DNA of 64,000 nucleotides, taken from positions 2,418,001 through 2,482,000 of the forward strand of contig JAMPIT010000174.1 in the NCBI GenBank assembly GCA_026261815.1. The letters run 5' to 3'. This stretch comes from Monarcha castaneiventris obscurior (Eukaryota > Chordata > Aves > Passeriformes > Monarchidae). Below, in pieces: positions 12,829 through 26,300 of the stretch. The first letter of the stretch is position 1. Every line of letters starts with the position of its first letter. A program made the position numbers and the translations under genes. Below the pieces are notes generated by a model. That model made no database searches. It saw only the letters and a list, made by a program, of their open reading frames with translations, and had not been told where the DNA came from.

Positions 12829-14929
12829 CGTACTGTCAGACGTGTTGGTCTGCCTCACACAAAGGCAGGCTGCCATTCGCTCGAACTACTTACCTAATGA
12901 TTTTAGGTTTCTATAAATTTAGACCCATATGAGTAATAAGCACCAATGTTCATTGCTTATACCATCATTTATTGGTGTCATGGCTCCATCCTCTCACACA
13001 CCTCAGCAGGAGCAGGCAGCCCATCTCACAGGCAATCTGCCTGCTTGCCACCTGACATGCAGTGTTACTGCACTTAACACTGTTGCAGGGCTCAAAGATC
13101 TGTCTTTACTTTTATATTACCATGGCCTTTGCCTATGACTATTTATTTTCCACAAGTATTTGTCAGAAAGGGGAAGGCGTCGGTACACCTGTGCTTTAGT
13201 TCCACTTCCCTAAATACTCCAGCGTAAATTATGTTTGTTTATATGTTCAATACAGTGTGGCTTCCTTCAGAAGGACAGCTTAATGACAAGGATGCTGCAA
13301 TTTAATTTTAAATACTAACAGTCTTCCTATATCCAAGATCTGACAAATGTAGGGGAGCTATTAAATAATTATACTAAATGTTAGACTTGAACGCCCTTTC
13401 TATCATATATGTGGGTGAGGATTCTTCACCCTTGACATTCGATGGGACAGATTTTGCCTCTGAAAAGAAAAGAAAAAAAAAGCCACTGTTGATAGAGAAA
13501 TGGTTTCAATGGCTTTCAAATGTTATTTTCAGGAAACACCCAGAATAGTTTGGACAAGATGAGTCACAAAGACAGAAGTAGTTTAAGACATCTCTATTGC
13601 CAATTCAGCTGGGAGCATCTGAACACCAAAGCTGTTCCCAGATTACTGTAGTACTGTTTCTGCAGTTTCTGTGTGTCTGGAGACATGATCAATGAGTTTT
13701 CTGTAATAAACACTTCAGCACTCTTCCCTGGAAAGCTGTATTAAGGCTGCAGTGGTCTGTGCAACACATGAAATGAGAGAGCAGTGGATTAGCAGTGGTG
13801 CACAAAATCCAGGCAGAGCAGAGCAATTCACATCCACATGGAACTGGGCTTAAAGTCAGCCGTGGTCTAACGCATGCACACTTTCCATAATTGTGACATC
13901 ATTGTGACTCTATTTTAAGCTATGTCATTTATTTAAATAGTTAAGGAAATTAGTATAATGCATTTGTATAACATATGCACACACATAATGTATTTAAGTA
14001 GTACAAGGCAATTCTCTGCAAATTGACTGGTGAAGCTGGGCTGTGCCCTGAGAGGTGCCCAGGACAGACCCACTGCAGCAGCTGAGAGAAGGGAACAGTT
14101 ACTCTCCCTTCAGTGGCAAAGGGTAACCAGATTTCAGGTCTTATCTCAGGGGTGCTTACCACTCAACAGAACACCTTGTTAATATGTCGGCATGAAACAG
14201 ACCCAGCTGCATTGGCACTCTCTCAAAAATTGTATCTCTCTTCATGTGATGCTCTCTGAGCTACCACACACAAACTCTCCTGGTCTGAACTGCTTTCAGG
14301 CATTCTGCCACTTGCTTCTGCAGGCCTGACCCCAATGATCCTTGCTCCAAATCACATGTTGGTCACTGCAATCATCTGAGTTAAAAAAAATTTCCAGAGT
14401 ACAAACTGGAATGAATTCAAGCCTCATGTGACTATGTCCTGTTCATTGTATGCTTCACTGACTTTAGCACAGACACACTGTACTTGCCACAGATATTTTG
14501 TAAATACCATCAGCAGCATAATTTAAGTTTGTTCAGATGAGGGTGGAAGAATTTTTCTTACGTGGATGGTACTTTTAATTGTCTGGTATTTGGAAGCTGA
14601 AAAGCTTAACACATACTTTCCTGAGAACACAGTGAGTCCCTTTAAAAACAATGCATGCAAGAAATGAAGGCTACATAGTGACAAAAACCCAGACTGTATG
14701 TTTTATTACTGTAACCATCATTTTAACATGCAATTACCTATAAATTGATAGAAGTAAATAGTCCAATTTTTTACAGAAAGGATACTTTAAATCATTAACA
14801 AGAAATACACCATATTTCTTGGTTTGTATTATTCATGATGACTTTTTTCCCCATAATTTTTTTCTAAAAATACATCTGAATAAATATAGGCCTTTCATTC
14901 CCTTACCTACATTGGAAAACAAAAGGAGT
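12829..14929. other. Unique non-coding sequence downstream of candidate gene
   Basis: No gene recognised. Short A-rich runs occur at 13466-13480. If the minus-strand terminal exon at 15 kb is real, this stretch lies downstream of its poly(A) site. Confidence 0.5.
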
Positions 14930-14946
14930 TAGGAAGCAAAAAGAGT

Positions 14947-14952
14947 TTTATT
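14947..14952 (-). promoter_or_regulatory. Polyadenylation signal AATAAA of the candidate minus-strand gene
   Basis: The plus strand reads TTTATT, which is AATAAA on the minus strand, inside ATACAATAAAACTC. It lies about 130 nt beyond the stop codon of the 15 kb reading frame. A U-rich stretch (CTCCTTTTGTTTTCC on the minus strand) follows within 20-35 nt, the usual arrangement for cleavage and polyadenylation. The plus strand has no T-run here, so it is not the tail of a processed retrocopy. Confidence 0.45.
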
Positions 14953-15082
14953 GTATGACAAACAAACAAAGAACAGTAAAATATGGTCACTCCTGGCAAT
15001 GTAAACAATATCAGCGAAGTACTGGTACATCGATCCAAAGTCCTTTCTGGTTTACTGTGCTGTTAATGTAGTTATTCCGGGT

Positions 15083-15380
15083 TTACACTAGAGTGGCCAA
15101 GGAGCAGAATTTGTTCCATTCAAAGATCAGTTTTATATTTGCATCAGCTCCTGTCCCCTTCTGAATATCAGGCACTGTTTTCCACAGGCTGGCATTTGAA
15201 TATTTAATAATTTCTGTGTCACACAAGAGAGAAATGAGTATATATGTCAACTTGCTGCTCAGTCGGGACAGCTCATCAGTCACTCTGATAAGGCACATTG
15301 ACTCCACCATAAGAAAGAGCATGGGGCTCATCCAGCCATCATTAGCCATCAGAAAATCAAGCATCTGCTTTGATAAGTAA
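15083..15380 (-). CDS. Candidate terminal coding exon, unidentified protein
   Basis: The minus strand holds a 98-codon open frame ending in TAA at 15085-15083. Codon choice looks like real coding DNA, with common codons mixed across all families and no low-complexity bias. The predicted peptide includes QMLDFLMANDGWMSP near its start, then the leucine-rich helical-looking stretch DELSRLSSKLTYILISLL, and ends EWNKFCSLATLV. I see no catalytic motif, signal peptide or clear transmembrane segment. An alpha-helical repeat fold such as HEAT/ARM is only a guess. An in-frame TGA lies just upstream, so the frame must be entered by splicing. The AG at 15382-15381 gives an exon start at 15380 with one base completing a codon; the alternative CAG|ATG at 15364 would be phase 0. 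A pyrimidine-rich tract precedes it (CTCTGTCCCTCACTTCTG). The first choice fits the phase of the exon candidate at 41024-41156. A 3' UTR of about 130 nt leads to AATAAA at 14952-14947. I cannot name the gene. Confidence 0.5.
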
Positions 15381-15384
15381 CTCC

Positions 15385-17225
15385 AATACAATCAGAAGTG
15401 AGGGACAGAGATCTTGAGCAGGGGAAGTCATTATACCTCTCCTAAAATCTTAGAAAGGAGTAAGTTTCCCTTTGGTTTAATTTGAAATTAGTTTTCTTAC
15501 ACTTTCTTCACTGACAATAATCTGAGTTTGTGACAAGGCCTCCTTTTAAAATGGCTATGCTTAGGAGACCCAAGTCCCACCTGCAAATGCTACTGCCTGA
15601 GTGCTTGAGGATTTCAAGTCCTTAAAGACTTCAAATTCAGTGGGCTTCAAATTCTGTGCCAATGGAAGCAAATGGACTGCTTAAAACTAACTAAAAAGGG
15701 GAAATTAATAAAAAAGGGGAAAATGGGAATGGAAAATTACCAGAACACAAACAATACCTTGGGGTATAAATGAGTTGCTTGTAAATATAGCAATTCTTTA
15801 CTCACATATACAAAATGAACTGATTGCCACATCTGTCAGGAAGGCATTCTTCTCCATCTCCCCAAACATATTGTATGAGATCTAAATATTTTTTTTGTCT
15901 TTCTTGGGCACACTGAGTCAGGCATCACTTGCTCCATGAAGAGGGCATGGTCCCACAACCAGTATCGGGTGACTCTAGGCAAGAGTGCAGACTTCTGGGC
16001 ACTTTTTCTACCACATCTCTTAATGTTTATGATTAGAGATCACCTTGAAGTTGATGAAACAAATACAAAATAGAATATAAAGGAGATTAATTTTTATAAT
16101 TAGTTTTACAAGCTATCCTTAAACAGGCACTTTGCTTTCACAAGGAACAGAAGTAAAGGCATGAGGAAGTTACTTTGGTTCATAAATTTAATTGAGCTAT
16201 AGTTATGCCAATTTTTCTGACTAATTGGGAATGATGAGATGTTGGCAAGCCCTTTAAGCACTGCACTCCCAAACATGTAACCCTTCATAGACCAAAGGCA
16301 CCCAATTATAAATACAGATATTTACACATTACACTTTTTTTTAGGCACATGAAAAAAGACAACTGCAGGTTTGCTTAAGCTGCCCACAAGAATTATCCAA
16401 AACAAGAGTGTAACGAGGAAAATAAAAGATAGAGGGAGAGAGAAATATAGTGAGAAATTATTTTCTTCATTTGCCATTTCAGAAATTAATCAAAAAGGCA
16501 GAAACATTTTTCAAAATTTCTTTTCTGGTTAGCTTGCATCTGGCTCACTGGTTATTGTTAACCATTCTATTGATAAAACAGTCAAATTAACAGCCTTTTC
16601 TTCTCTGACCTTCTATCACAATAAGTATTTCAAATCTTTTAAAGCAAGCAAAAAAAATTAACATGGTGTTTCCATCACATATTTTCAAGTTTTGAGTTGG
16701 GTTAAGACTAACTCACATGTCTTCACAACTGATAGAAAATGCCAGCTTAACTTGTTATTTATCAGATTTTTCTGGACATAGGTAAAAACAACTATCCTGT
16801 TTTTAGAACAGGAATGATAGAGACAAAGTAGTATAACCATCAGACTCTGTTTACTTGTCAAGATTTCACTTGTCTCTCCATGACAAGTCTAAACCTGCTG
16901 TGGTTAGTAGATGGGAGAATAGAATTGCTCTTAGGCATTTTCTTGTAAGATTTTTATTACCATTTCCATCCCAAGAAGTTAAGAGCTGGTTGGGGACCCC
17001 ATGGTCAGACCCAGTTCTCAGTTAATGCAAGGCCCCTTACATTCATGGAAACGAATTAGGCCAACTCTCTGAACACAATTAAACATTTGACCCCTAAAGA
17101 GCACAGCTGAAGAGCTGGACTAAATCACTTGTAAATGAGCTAAAACAGATGTTCACATAGAGTTCTGCAAAGAGCTGTCAAGAGCTGGCCATAGCCTCCC
17201 TTAAAGTGGCATATGGCCTGACATG
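15385..17225. other. Unique sequence, probable intron
   Basis: AT-rich unique DNA with no repeat recognised and no supportable coding segment. Under the minus-strand gene model it is the 3' end of the last intron. Confidence 0.5.
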
Positions 17226-17337
17226 GATAGGATAGGATAGGATAGGATAGGATAGGATAGGATAGGATAGGATAGGATAGGATAGGATAGGATAGGATAG
17301 GATAGGATAGGATAGGATAGGATAGGATAGGATAGGA
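17226..17337. repeat. Perfect GATAG pentanucleotide microsatellite, 22 units
   Basis: GATAG is repeated without interruption for 112 bp (22 full units plus GA). Uninterrupted pentamer arrays of this length are typically length-polymorphic. Translated in reverse it gives long YPILS-repeat open frames, which are artefacts of the repeat and not proteins. Confidence 0.99.
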
Positions 17338-20300
17338 AGTGCTGAATTACAGCATCTCCTTTGAAGAGAATGCTCACTGACTGACTCCTGAGTGGGAAGA
17401 TATTTACCACATCCCTTCACATAATGGGCCTGATAGATACTTCCCAAAGTCTCCTTTAAAATTCTAGTGTTCAATATCAATAGGAAGGTATCTAAAACTT
17501 TTTTGTGTTCTTTGATAGTTTTAAATATTTTATTTTCTTTCCTCTATATTACTTCTCTCTTAATAGATATTATGTGAATAACTTCTGTTTTGCAAGACTT
17601 TATCAAGGACTTCTGTATAAATTATGGAGTGTAGGTACAATGGTTTGAAATTCACTCTTCCATAGAAAAAGGTTAGATGAGGGATGTGGGATTTGAGATG
17701 CACTGTTAATTCACAGCTGAATTTCCCATTAATCAAATATTAACTCAAATTATTTCACTATGTAGAAACCAACATTTTTCTCAAAATAATGATGCGCAAC
17801 TGTACCCATCCATTGATGAGAATAAACAAGTAAAATGAAATTAAAATCAAAACACTTGGACGCCTCACAATGTGTGACTACAGCACAAGTGGGACACTAA
17901 TATTTTACCACTACAGTTTTTGCACTGCCTCATCATTCTCCTTTGCAACTCTCACCCTTCATTTGCTGTGTTAAGGCTGTGAATTGTCTAGTGTGGGAGC
18001 TGGGCCTTTGTTCTGCTCTTTGCAGAGAGATCATATCAATAAATTGTAGAGTAGAATTTCACACTGTTCCCACTGCTGTCAATGGGCATTTTACATTGAA
18101 CTCTGTGTGAGAAGAGTATGAGTCATATAGTACATTCCTGAAAACTCCCAACCCTCCACACATGAGGAGTAGTAAGTCCAGTTTAGACTGTTCCTTTTCC
18201 CTGTCCTGTTCACTTTAATTGCTTTCACCAGAGGAAGAAAGAAACTTTCACAACCTAGTTTGCAGTTGACATTAGGTTTCTCATTTTTAGGTAACAGTGC
18301 TTTTGCAAACTATTCCTGTTACTCAAGTTCGTTAAGCTGATTCTACACTATTATTCATTCTTTTGCTCGTCTGAGAAGGCTGTGAGGTCTGGTGATTTCA
18401 GCAAGTCTTAGAAGTAAAAGGTCAAAGTTCCAGTACAGGAGAGGAGTTGATTCAATGAAAAACCGTGACTAAACCATCTTATCCTCCTGTGTCACAGCCA
18501 GCTCCACTGAGTCTGGGGAGAAATGTTATGAAGCATGACTTTGGATTAAACTGCATGATTCAAACACAGTGGTTGAGATTTTCAAAGCTAATGAGGGAAA
18601 TCCCCTCAATGAGTTTGAAAACCTCAAACACTTTTAAAAGATCTATTTACATTTTATATCTGGAAAGCATAGATGACTTTGTGGATCATTCACTGCATGC
18701 AGCGTTCATTACAAGTGCAGGAATTTGGTGTTCACTATAAAATACTTGTTTCATATACTGCCTTGTCCTTTCATAGTGCCCTTGTAAAAATGTCATTGTC
18801 AATGTGTTTTAATCATTATTAGGAACCAGCATGTGAAAGCATAGTTAAACAGAACTTGAATCTTTAAAGGTGACCTTCAAGTGTTTTTGCATATGTTGTG
18901 TTGGAGTGGGTGAATCAGGGACATCTTCACTTTCAGCTCATTTCAACTCTCACCAGTTGTTCTGCAATTATTTACCAGGAGGACAAGTGGGAATGCTGAT
19001 TCTGTCCCAGAAGCTGTGCTTTGTACACCTGCTTATTCATAAAATATTCAGATTCCTTTTTGGGCAGACAAAATGTAGAAGTATTGGCTGGAGCTGGAAA
19101 TCCCTGCAAACCCACACTCTTCCCTTCAAATTCAAATTCAAGGCAAGCAAAGACTGTGCATAATGGAGACTGTACAAGGACATAACTTTGCTTACAATGG
19201 AGGGAGTATGAATCAGCAAAGGACAGGCACCCACTTATGTTTGAGACTGACTTACACAAGCCCATAAATTGTCCAAATGAGGAAAGCTAGAAGTGGAAGT
19301 CAGGAATGCCACATGTGCCATGACACATGGAGCAGTACTTAGAGATCATCTTACAGAATGATTCCAAGTATCAGCACAGCTATCCAGAATAGGAAACTGA
19401 GTCAATTAGGGCCACTGAACTCATGCTTACAAACACTGCAGATTACTCACCATCACACTGTGGTGATTATGGAGTTACTGAACTAGGTTATTAGCAAGGT
19501 TTTCAGACTTAATCCTTCATTTACAAAGTAATGTGTTTGCCTATTGTGAGCTCAGACTCCACAGTCTTGGGGCAGCAATTAATGCTGCCTCTTCCTGAAA
19601 CCCTCGGTGGAGGTCAAGGCCCTGGGGGAAGCTTCCAAAAATTCCCTCTGCCTGGACACTGCTGCCACCCACAGTTTAAGATATAACTGATTATAAACCC
19701 ATACTTTTTTCAGCAGCTTTTAGAGTTCTTCCTAGACTTGATAATTTTGCGGAGAACAGTAACTGCTTCTCCCAGCACAATTCCTTGGCAGTCAGGCTTT
19801 TCACACAGGCAATGGGCACACAAGAGTAACCTTCCTGACCCTGATGCTGACTGTGTGGTGCGAGTCCATCTTAGCACCTCAATGCAAATTGTGTTGTATT
19901 TACAGACCCAAATGACACAGACTATGAAAACTCCTTGCTTAAGTTGCCACCGTACCAGTGAGGGAAATAATAGATAAAAAAAATAAGAAGTGTATTCATA
20001 TTTAACATACAGATGTGTCTACTGTAGATGAGAATTTATCTATACTCCCAATATGATTTCAAAGCAAAGCACAGAGGTTTTGCTACTTGAATTCCAGTAA
20101 AATTGAATTTTCGCCACCAGAGCCTTTCAAGACTTCCTCTGTTTTCCTTAAAAGCTTTTTAACAAACAGTGTATGATCCGTTCTCTGGGATATTTCAGTC
20201 CCCACAAGGAAACAATGAACTTTTAAAAACTAATTGTATCCATCAAAATATGAGCATCTTGCACAAGCTACTACCCATGGGTCTCTGTTTGATACAACTG

Positions 20301-23300
20301 CGGGGACCCTCAGCTGTGGTCCAGAGTACATGAGGAAGAGAGGAAGAATATTTCCTCCTGAAGGCCTGAGTATGGGAAGAAGTCGCAGGAGGCAGCGTAA
20401 GCAGGCTCTCAAGGGAAGCTGTAAACCCACTCAGGCAGCGTCTAGATGCTGTAATTCTGCACAGAAAATTGCATCCTATTTATTTTTCTTATTTCCCATT
20501 TTATTGGAGCAAAGTTAAAACTGAAAATGATCTATTGCAGAACAGATCTGCAAGTACAAATAGGCCATCTTACTGTTGTTTGTTATTTGTCGCAGCATTT
20601 GGGCTTCTGTTTTACTTCTCAGAAGTGCTGGAGAAAATGATCTGAAGATGACATGAATCTGTGAAACATCTTAATAACTGTCACCTTTGCAATATTTTTC
20701 TGTGTTGACTCAACCTTAATATAGGTGTTATTACTGTTGCTTTTAAAAGGTTTTTAATATGGATCCTTTGGGAGATATCTTGGAATTAAGAAATACAGAA
20801 ATGCACAAGCCTTCTTTCTAACCTTCTTAAAAATGAAAAATTGTAGATGTTGAGCATTGCAGTCCATTACCTTACCAGTAATGCTTTTCAGATTTCTTGC
20901 CTTCTTTAATCTTCAATCCTTTAACATCTTTGTGTAATGTATAATTATTTTACCTGTCCCTCAACTTTCTAGGCTGAAAACATACATCATGATGTGCTTT
21001 GTGAATTTCAACTAGATTTAGAATTGAAACAGATTCTTGCTCTAAAGATAATAAATCCACTATCTGCATGCTAAGAGTCTGACCTTATGAGGGGTTTTTT
21101 AACTGGGTAGCTTTTATTTTTTATAAACAACCAAAAATTGTGAGGTACTGGGTCTACTGTTGCAGGACAGTCATCATGATTTAAAATTATTCTGCATTAA
21201 TCATTGACTGTTCTGCCAGGGATAGGCAAAAACCTACTACTCTTCATTATTTACCCTATATTATGCTATGCACAGAAGAAATGGAGATTGGTCTAAATTA
21301 TCCACCTTCCTCCTGGAAATTATCAGTAAGACTATTTTCCTTACACAGAGTGAAAAAAATCTGCAAAATTGCCATGTGGAAAAGAGATCGTGACTTTTGT
21401 TTTCCACTGCATGTTTTTAAACTAAATGTAAACCACTGATTTCAATAATAAATCATTCAAGGAAGGAAAAAACCCACAGGGCCTAAACCAAACTGCTGTG
21501 TTTAAAGAGAACTTATTCAACATTATGGGTTAGTCAAACAAATAATATATGTAAGCAGTTCAAGGAGTTCCACACAGGCTTTGCTTCGGAGTCTGCAGAC
21601 CCCACACTGGCAGCTCCCTGCATGTGTAATGCTGCACAGCAGTGGTTCCAGCTCAGAGAACCTCAGAGGATTAGAGCTGGATCCGGCTGCTGCAAAGGCA
21701 CTCTTCAGATAAAGGAAATGGAAAGAGAGCTGAAGAACAGTGTGGAATTCACTCAATACTGGTGGGGGAAAAAACCCAAGAACACAAATTCTGTATTTTT
21801 GCTCATATTCCTAACCTAGGCCACTCATACTTATTTCACAGAAGATGAAGATCCAGGATTTAAATATATAATTTAAATTTATGTTAGTATAATGTGAAAT
21901 TTGAGATTTTTCATCGTATTTTCTTGCAAAACTACACATGCTTGTTTATTAAGACTATTAGTGGAATGCTGTAACCCCATATCAGTACTAAATAAAAATG
22001 CTTATTTAACTGATTGCCCATCAGAATTATGTATCAACACCAAGATACTCATTTGTGGGAAATCAATTTACACAAGAAATGTCTTGTTTCATATCAAAGG
22101 AAATAACTGTTTCATGTTCCTGGAAGCTGTCTGTTAGCTGGTAGAAGCAGTTTTGCCAGTATTCTTTGTGTTTCTGTGTGGCACCTTGACTAGATGCCAG
22201 GTGCCCACCAAAACCACTTTGTCACTCCCTTCCTTAGCTGGACAGAGGAGACAAAGTATAATGAAAGGCTCATGAGTAGAAATGAGGACAATGAGACATC
22301 CCTCACCAGTTACTGTCATGGGCAAAACAAACTCAACTTGGGGAAATTAGCTTAATTAGCTTAACAATCAAACCAGAGCGATATTATGAGAACAAAACAT
22401 AAATCTTAAAACACCTTCCTCCATGCCTCCCTTCTTCCTGAGCTCAACTTCATTCCCAATTTCTCTACCTCCTCCCTGCCAGTGGAAGGGCTCAGCTTTG
22501 TCCAACAGCAGGTCTGTCTTGTTTCTGGTTGACATTGACCTCATTGGACAAATGGGAAGCTTCTGGAATCTTCTAACAGGAGCTGCCCCTGTAGCCCCAC
22601 TGCTACCAGAACCTGGCAAACCCAGGAGGTACTGGCTCAATATCTGCCAGTGAACTGCCACTTGAACCTATTTATTTAAAACAAGATTGCTAAAATTTTC
22701 AAATTAAACAATGAAAGAACCTTTTGGTGAACAAAGAGTGAAGAGCTGCTCTTTAAGCCAGGATTAGGCCGCATGAGTGTAGCCTGGTGTTTTGGGGAAT
22801 TTTTCTGTTAGGTAATGTAAATAATCCCAATCCTTTTTATGAAATTGCTGTGTCATTAAACACTTAAATACACAGCTAGCCATCAGAAGATTTTCCAACA
22901 CCTCTCCCCACCCTTTTGGAAAATGATACAGCACAAACAAAAATGTCATTAGCAGTGGATGAACAGTGCTTGAACTAAAGACAATGCCCAATGGAAAACC
23001 TGTTTATCTCTGGGGAAGTACACATACACACAAAAGGAAAGTCCCCAAACCAAAGAACAGAGAAGCTGTCTTTTGTATCAGAGGGGTTCTTTTTACTGAG
23101 AGCACAGTAGAAAAACGACAGAGAAAGACCACAGAAGAGGAAAGGATTCAGGAAAAAATCTTTATATGAGTAGGGGAACTTGACCCACTCTCGCAGAGCA
23201 ACAAAGGATGAGTGTTTGGACTCAAAATCATCCTGCCCTAGCTACCCTGAGGAAATAGCAATGGAAATAACCTCCAGAGGTTTCTGTACTCTTTGACAGT

Positions 23301-26300
23301 ATCTCTGGTGGAGTAAACAGTTTAAAGAGTAGTTCCAAGCACAGGAACTTGCTCTTCCAATCTTGCTATACTACCAGTACGGTCCCTGGGATGGCACCTC
23401 TACCTAACAGTAGGGTCCCCTGGCATGGGGGTGGCCTTTCCAGCAGGTGGATTGGATGGAGATGTTTATTTTCAGAAGTTACACATTGCTATATATTCTG
23501 TTTACTCTGGCTGCAGAGTCTAAGAACACCAGAATTTATCATTTTGTTGGTATACATGTGGTCTTTCCTTTTGAGGGTCCTGAGTGCCTCCCCAGGCTCC
23601 CCACTACATTGTAATGAAGAAGCATGCTTGTTTAACATGCCGTGCCGGATGTTTATTAGCAAATTCCTCTTATAAGCAGACTGGTCTTCACCTCATTTTT
23701 CAATAGCAACTGAATAGTATTAATAAAAAATACAAGGTAAATCAGAAATATATGCTCCCACTGATTATCTCTCTTGTTCCCTGTGAGAGTGGCCTTGTAA
23801 AGCTTTCAGTAGAAGAGATGATGCAAAGATCTATTTGCATCCTGGGATAGATGGATACTCCTGTAAAGAAAAGGCAACAAATGATCAATGAATGGCCTGT
23901 CTATATCTTAACAACAGATTGGATATTATGTTTTACTAACCCACTTCGGCCTCTTTCATTCCATATAATATTTTTATGGCTTCCAATAGAATTACCAAAA
24001 TGGTCATGGCTATCTAAATATGCAAGAAACTTAACCCGAGCATCCCAACATACCAGGGTCCCTGTGTTCAGCTTCAGGAGTAATGTGTTCTTGATACTTT
24101 ACTGGAAATGCACTCCACCACTATCCAACATCACAGTAAACTCTGCTTATGGTCCAGTGTTGAGCTTCCAAAGCTGGTGGGCAATTCTTCCACCTCCTGT
24201 TGTCCCACTGCTGCTTAGGACCCTGCTGTTCTCCTGCTTTCTCCCTACCAAAACCACCCCTTCAACCACTGTCCAAAGTCATAGAGTCTGCAATGGGAAT
24301 TTCCCCGGAGCTCACTAGCAGCATTCTTCTTATCTTTTTGTCTGTACTTGGAAAAGTTGCCTTTCATACGGGAAGATTTTGCAACTTCTGTTGTTTGCTT
24401 TCGATTCGCAAATACATGGAAATTTCTTCAGATGAGCCAAATCAGTTAAAAAAGTTCAAGTGGTAAATGAACAGCTTCACAAATGACTTCAAGATCTTTG
24501 CTGCAGCACCCTTTCTCTTCCTTGCCAGGCAATTCCTCCTCCATAAGTTTCATTATTTTGGCAGGCTGGGACATAACTAAAAATTGATGGCATGGTTCAC
24601 CACCAGGATGGATATTGTCTTAGTGGGTAGCTCTTTGAAATCCAAGCTAGTGGCATGCCACTGACACAGGTACCATCAGAGACTGAGGAAACTCAGACCC
24701 ACAGATGTGACAAACAAAACAGAATGTGTCAGAATGACACACCGGGAAGGAGATTGTCCATTTCCCACAATTTACCCCACGTTTTATGTTCTAAATTCCT
24801 CATTTGTGCCATGTAGAAAAACTGAAAATTCTACCCACCGTGCCTGTGGTTTGAACTGCTTTTCTTGGGATAAATTACTTCACATCCCATAATGCATTGC
24901 ATCAAAAGGTGACAAAAGACCTACGTGGTCTTTTACCAGCAAAAGTGCAAATAGTGAGGACATGCAGTGCTGACACAGACTCTTTGACCCGTGGTGCTCT
25001 TGCAGCTCAATTTTGTTACTGCAGGTGATGAATCAGCAAAAGTATGCATGCCAAATTCTGTAACACAGAGGAAGCTCAAGTTAAATTAAATTCAGTTTTC
25101 ATAAAACAAATTGGCTGGAAAATAATGACAGAGATAATCTTTTAAATATTAGTCTGAATCACACCCCAAAACTGACAACAGTTAATTTTTAAAGGACAAA
25201 CATTTTGTACCTTTGGGAATATGCAGAGGAGATAATGCAAAGCTCTTTATTTAATACTGGCTCCTCACAGCCCATAGTCTGTTATCCTGTTATTTAGATG
25301 ACTAAATCACAAATGCATGCTCAAATCTCCAATTTAGACTTGGCTTGGCTGTCTCTGTACACACTGTATCTGTCATGTTTAGCGACTGCTGATGTTTTGC
25401 TATCAATATAAGTGAATCATCCTCTGAATCACTTCAGATTTTCTCTCAGAGATCTTTTAAGAGCCATTATAATACTGTTATTCTGAATGTCATCTCTCAA
25501 TGAACCAAAAGGTCTGAAGTCAGTGGTAAGACTCACCAATAGCTGGAACAGGCTCCAAATATCATATGGTAGATCAGATTTCTAACAGTCCTCTTTTTAT
25601 TGCTTTCTCTACCCTCTGTGACTTCATCTCTTTCCTTCTCCTGCCCACTATACCAGATTATTAAGACTTTGGGACGGACGATTTCTCTAGTTAGTGAATC
25701 TGCAAAACACTATTGATGCCCTGTTTAGCACAGATATTGCAATAAGTCTGAAGAGCGAATGTATCTTCCCATCCCAGCTGGATCAGGTATCTACATGTTC
25801 TTTGAAAATACATCTCAGAAACGTTAAAATATAGAAGACCAGTTGAATAGAAACTGGTCAGGAAGTATTTTCATCTGACCTCGCACTCATGTTTTAAGAT
25901 TGACTCTGATTCCTAACTGTGCCTTCCTTCATCAGCATTGATTTCTAGCTAGGTTTTTCTGAAAGACTGGACCTTTGTCCAATGCTGTTCACAAGAGAGA
26001 CATTTAGCATGGAAGAACAGAATGAATTTCTATCAAAGTATGTATTTTTCCTCTAGCCATAATGTCAAATAAATTTATTTCAATTATATTTTTAAAACTG
26101 AACAGAAAAATATATATCAATAATATGAAGTGATTAATTAGTAAAATTCGTATTAGAATTAGTATAGCAACAATTTGTGGTATTTTAAGTTTCCAAGCTG
26201 GAAAAGTATTGTTTTTAGAACACCAGAATTTCCTTTAGGATTAAAAAAATGCTTATTTTTACCTCGTTCTACATAAAAAAATATTGGTGGAACAAACCAT

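Noticed and set aside
17178..17480. Long minus-strand frames encoding a YPILS tandem-repeat protein
   Set aside because: They are translations of the GATAG microsatellite; a 5-bp repeat keeps all frames open whenever the unit lacks stops.
20840..20935. Lys-rich minus-strand frame ending at TG|GTAAGG
   Set aside because: No acceptor with a pyrimidine tract; composition explained by A-rich DNA.
23851..24318. 155-codon plus-strand frame
   Set aside because: Trp/Pro/Phe-rich, no recognisable domain, no supporting signals.
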